The notes under the pieces were generated by a model. The model was not told the origin of the DNA and made no database searches. It saw only the letters and a list, made by a program, of their open reading frames with translations. A program made the translations under genes and the position numbers. Below, piece after piece: positions 62,492-64,000 of a stretch of 64,000 bases of DNA (positions within the stretch are counted from its first letter, which is position 1; every line of letters begins with the position of its first letter). The DNA comes from Saprospiraceae bacterium (GTDB lineage Bacteria > Bacteroidota > Bacteroidia > Chitinophagales > Saprospiraceae): the NCBI GenBank assembly GCA_016714085.1, contig JADJNW010000001.1, positions 744,001-808,000 of the forward strand, read 5' to 3'.

Positions 62492-63994
62492 TTACTTTTC
62501 ATTATTTTGTAATACGAGCGACTTTAAGCGGTTTTGCACCAAACGCATTCGTTCGCGTTTTTCAACAATGATAGGCGGTGCAGCGCGTTCTTTGCAGTCG
62601 CTCAATGGACATCGTTCGCAAGTTTGATTGACATCCCGAATTTGAATCGCCGGATCGCTCAGGAATTTTATTTTACTTTGTAAATCCTCATTTACCAGTA
62701 GCCCCAAAGTCACGCTCACGTTGCGATTGGGCGAAGGATAAGCCGGCCGCGCCAAAGTAAGGCAAAGATACTCGTCATCCGTGCCGATGTAACGCGAGCG
62801 CTGCGCCCGCACGATGGTATCCACGAATTTGCCTTCCTGCTGCATTTCATTCAAATCATTCAACAAAGACAAGGCGACCCAGCGGCGGCAGTAATGCTCC
62901 AGCAAACCATTGCCATGCGGATGATGCCGGCGACTCAGGTGCAATTCTTTATCAATTTCAAAATAATCGGACGTAGGCTCATGCGAAAAACGCAGGAAAA
63001 ACAACTTGTCCAGCCCGAAAAACTGCGGAATGATATTCGTCAGGCGATGGTAAAACATTTCCGGCGTCGCTTCATATTTTTTCATAATGGCGATAAAAGC
63101 CTCGCCATCCCAGCTTTCTTTCTGAAAAAAACGCTGCAAATCCGCGATAAAAGTTGCTCGCGGCAAGAGCAAGGCTACCGAAAAATAAGTCGCTTTGGAA
63201 TGATTGAGCACCTCTTCAAATGTTTTGGAACGAAGAAGTGAAGACGTATAAGCGCGTTCTTTCAAATTTAAAGTATTGAATCCCAATTCTTTACCTAGTT
63301 GAAAAACTTTTTGAGTCGGGGTTAATTTGCTGTTCAGCAGCAATTCTTTTTTTTCAGGAATAAACACAGAACGCAGGTTTTGCAACTCGCTGTAAGCGTC
63401 CAAACCACCATCTACAATTTTATAACCAAATTGCTTTTCCAATAGCTTCCGCAAAAAATCCCCCGAAATCGGGCGTTCTTCTGGAATACCAAACTTTGTA
63501 ACACACTCATCAACAGCATTTTCAATATCTTCAAAATAATTATTATGTAGTTCAAGATAACTTCGCAATGCGCTGAAGTAAAAATTCTCTTCCTTGAGCG
63601 CGTAGTTGCGCGAGATTTCCAGCAGAGTGGAGATAAAAGCGCCAACACGAGCGGGCGCATTGGCAATGATTTCAACCACTTTCGCCAATTCAATGCCAAA
63701 AAGATCGAGCGGAAGCTCATTCAAAAAATTGGATTGCAGCAATTCGGTGACCGGCGCCAACGATTTGTCTAGTTCTCCCGAAGTCAACTCTGTAGAAGGC
63801 ACATCCAGCGCGGCAGCCAGCACCAGCACCTTATCATCTTTAGGATATTTTTTGCCTTTTTCAATTTCATTGAGATAGGACACCGACATCCCTGTTTGCT
63901 CCGCCAGTTCTGCAAAAGATAATCCCTTTGCTTGTCGTAACTGCTTGACTTTCAACCCAAAAACAATTCTATAATTCTGTGCCTTCGTGCTCAT
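62492..63994 (-). CDS. XRE-family regulator of the ScfR/RamB type
   Basis: 500 residues. N-terminal HTH (13-68: KVKQLRQAKGLSFAELAEQTGMSVSYLNEIEKGKKYPKDD), followed by an IrrE/ImmA-like region (FIPEKKELLLNSKLTPTQKVFQLGKELGF, without the HExxH zinc motif), and a C-terminal domain with CERCPLSDCKERAAPP, a probable metal or redox Cys cluster. Members sense short-chain acyl-CoAs and control propionate/acetate genes (ScfR, RamB); target here unknown. Complete; starts 6 bases from the window end. Upstream of dpp on the same strand. Confidence 0.85.
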   Translation of the reverse strand: MSTKAQNYRIVFGLKVKQLRQAKGLSFAELAEQTGMSVSYLNEIEKGKKYPKDDKVLVLAAALDVPSTELTSGELDKSLAPVTELLQSNFLNELPLDLFGIELAKVVEIIANAPARVGAFISTLLEISRNYALKEENFYFSALRSYLELHNNYFEDIENAVDECVTKFGIPEERPISGDFLRKLLEKQFGYKIVDGGLDAYSELQNLRSVFIPEKKELLLNSKLTPTQKVFQLGKELGFNTLNLKERAYTSSLLRSKTFEEVLNHSKATYFSVALLLPRATFIADLQRFFQKESWDGEAFIAIMKKYEATPEMFYHRLTNIIPQFFGLDKLFFLRFSHEPTSDYFEIDKELHLSRRHHPHGNGLLEHYCRRWVALSLLNDLNEMQQEGKFVDTIVRAQRSRYIGTDDEYLCLTLARPAYPSPNRNVSVTLGLLVNEDLQSKIKFLSDPAIQIRDVNQTCERCPLSDCKERAAPPIIVEKRERMRLVQNRLKSLVLQNNEK

Positions 63995-64000
63995 AGCGGC

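Overview
The window looks like a chromosome segment of a Bacteroidota bacterium, most likely near the Saprospirales; the lineage is inferred from gene content only. Support: type IX secretion (T9SS) C-terminal sorting domains of both kinds (type A at the end of the giant protein at 16239-24657, type B/CHU_C in 10567-11193), many upstream TAnnTTTG (-7) boxes typical of Bacteroidota sigma-A, a Bacteroidota-type PUR-alpha-like protein, a GlmU-like bifunctional protein, short-form LeuA, and carboxypeptidase-regulatory/dockerin modules. No rRNA, tRNA, phage, insertion sequence or CRISPR array was seen.

Layout. 1-6.2 kb: housekeeping on the minus strand (adk cut by the window edge, NlpC/P60 peptidase, omega-amidase-like nitrilase, rplY, prs, glyA) with an NfeD-like gene on plus. 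6.4-14.4 kb: secreted purple-acid-phosphatase-like enzyme, four-helix-bundle gene, fbp, LOG-family protein, small T9SS cargo, DUF3667, PUR protein, ABC exporter. 14.7-24.7 kb: fumC, then a ~2800-residue secreted protein. 25-31 kb: leucine operon leuA-methyltransferase-leuC-[four-helix-bundle gene]-leuD-leuB on minus. 31-43 kb: M1 aminopeptidase, recO, Kbp-like LysM protein, GlmU-like enzyme, rpmE2, a 59-residue membrane protein, deacetylase, lysS, Tat-exported oxidoreductase. 43-64 kb: large beta-propeller exo-protein, glycosyltransferase, TlpA-like thioredoxin, EI24 protein, lipoprotein MsrA, flotillin+NfeD pair, sigma factor + trans-envelope barrel protein, DUF547 lipoprotein, smpB, YbjQ, DPP-IV peptidase, ScfR-like regulator.

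Two things cut across the whole window. First, at least eight genes are split by single-base indels, almost always one base missing (often from a homopolymer), and rejoin perfectly when that base is restored; this points to sequencing error more than to pseudogenes. Second, many gene ends carry small arrays of imperfect 7-bp or 8-bp words kept strictly in phase and usually present in inverted halves, so they can fold as hairpins. Two sets of heptamer arrays flank the two four-helix-bundle (S23/Avd-fold) genes, one of which lies inside the leucine operon. This repeat family, and its link to the four-helix-bundle genes, is the most likely undescribed system here.
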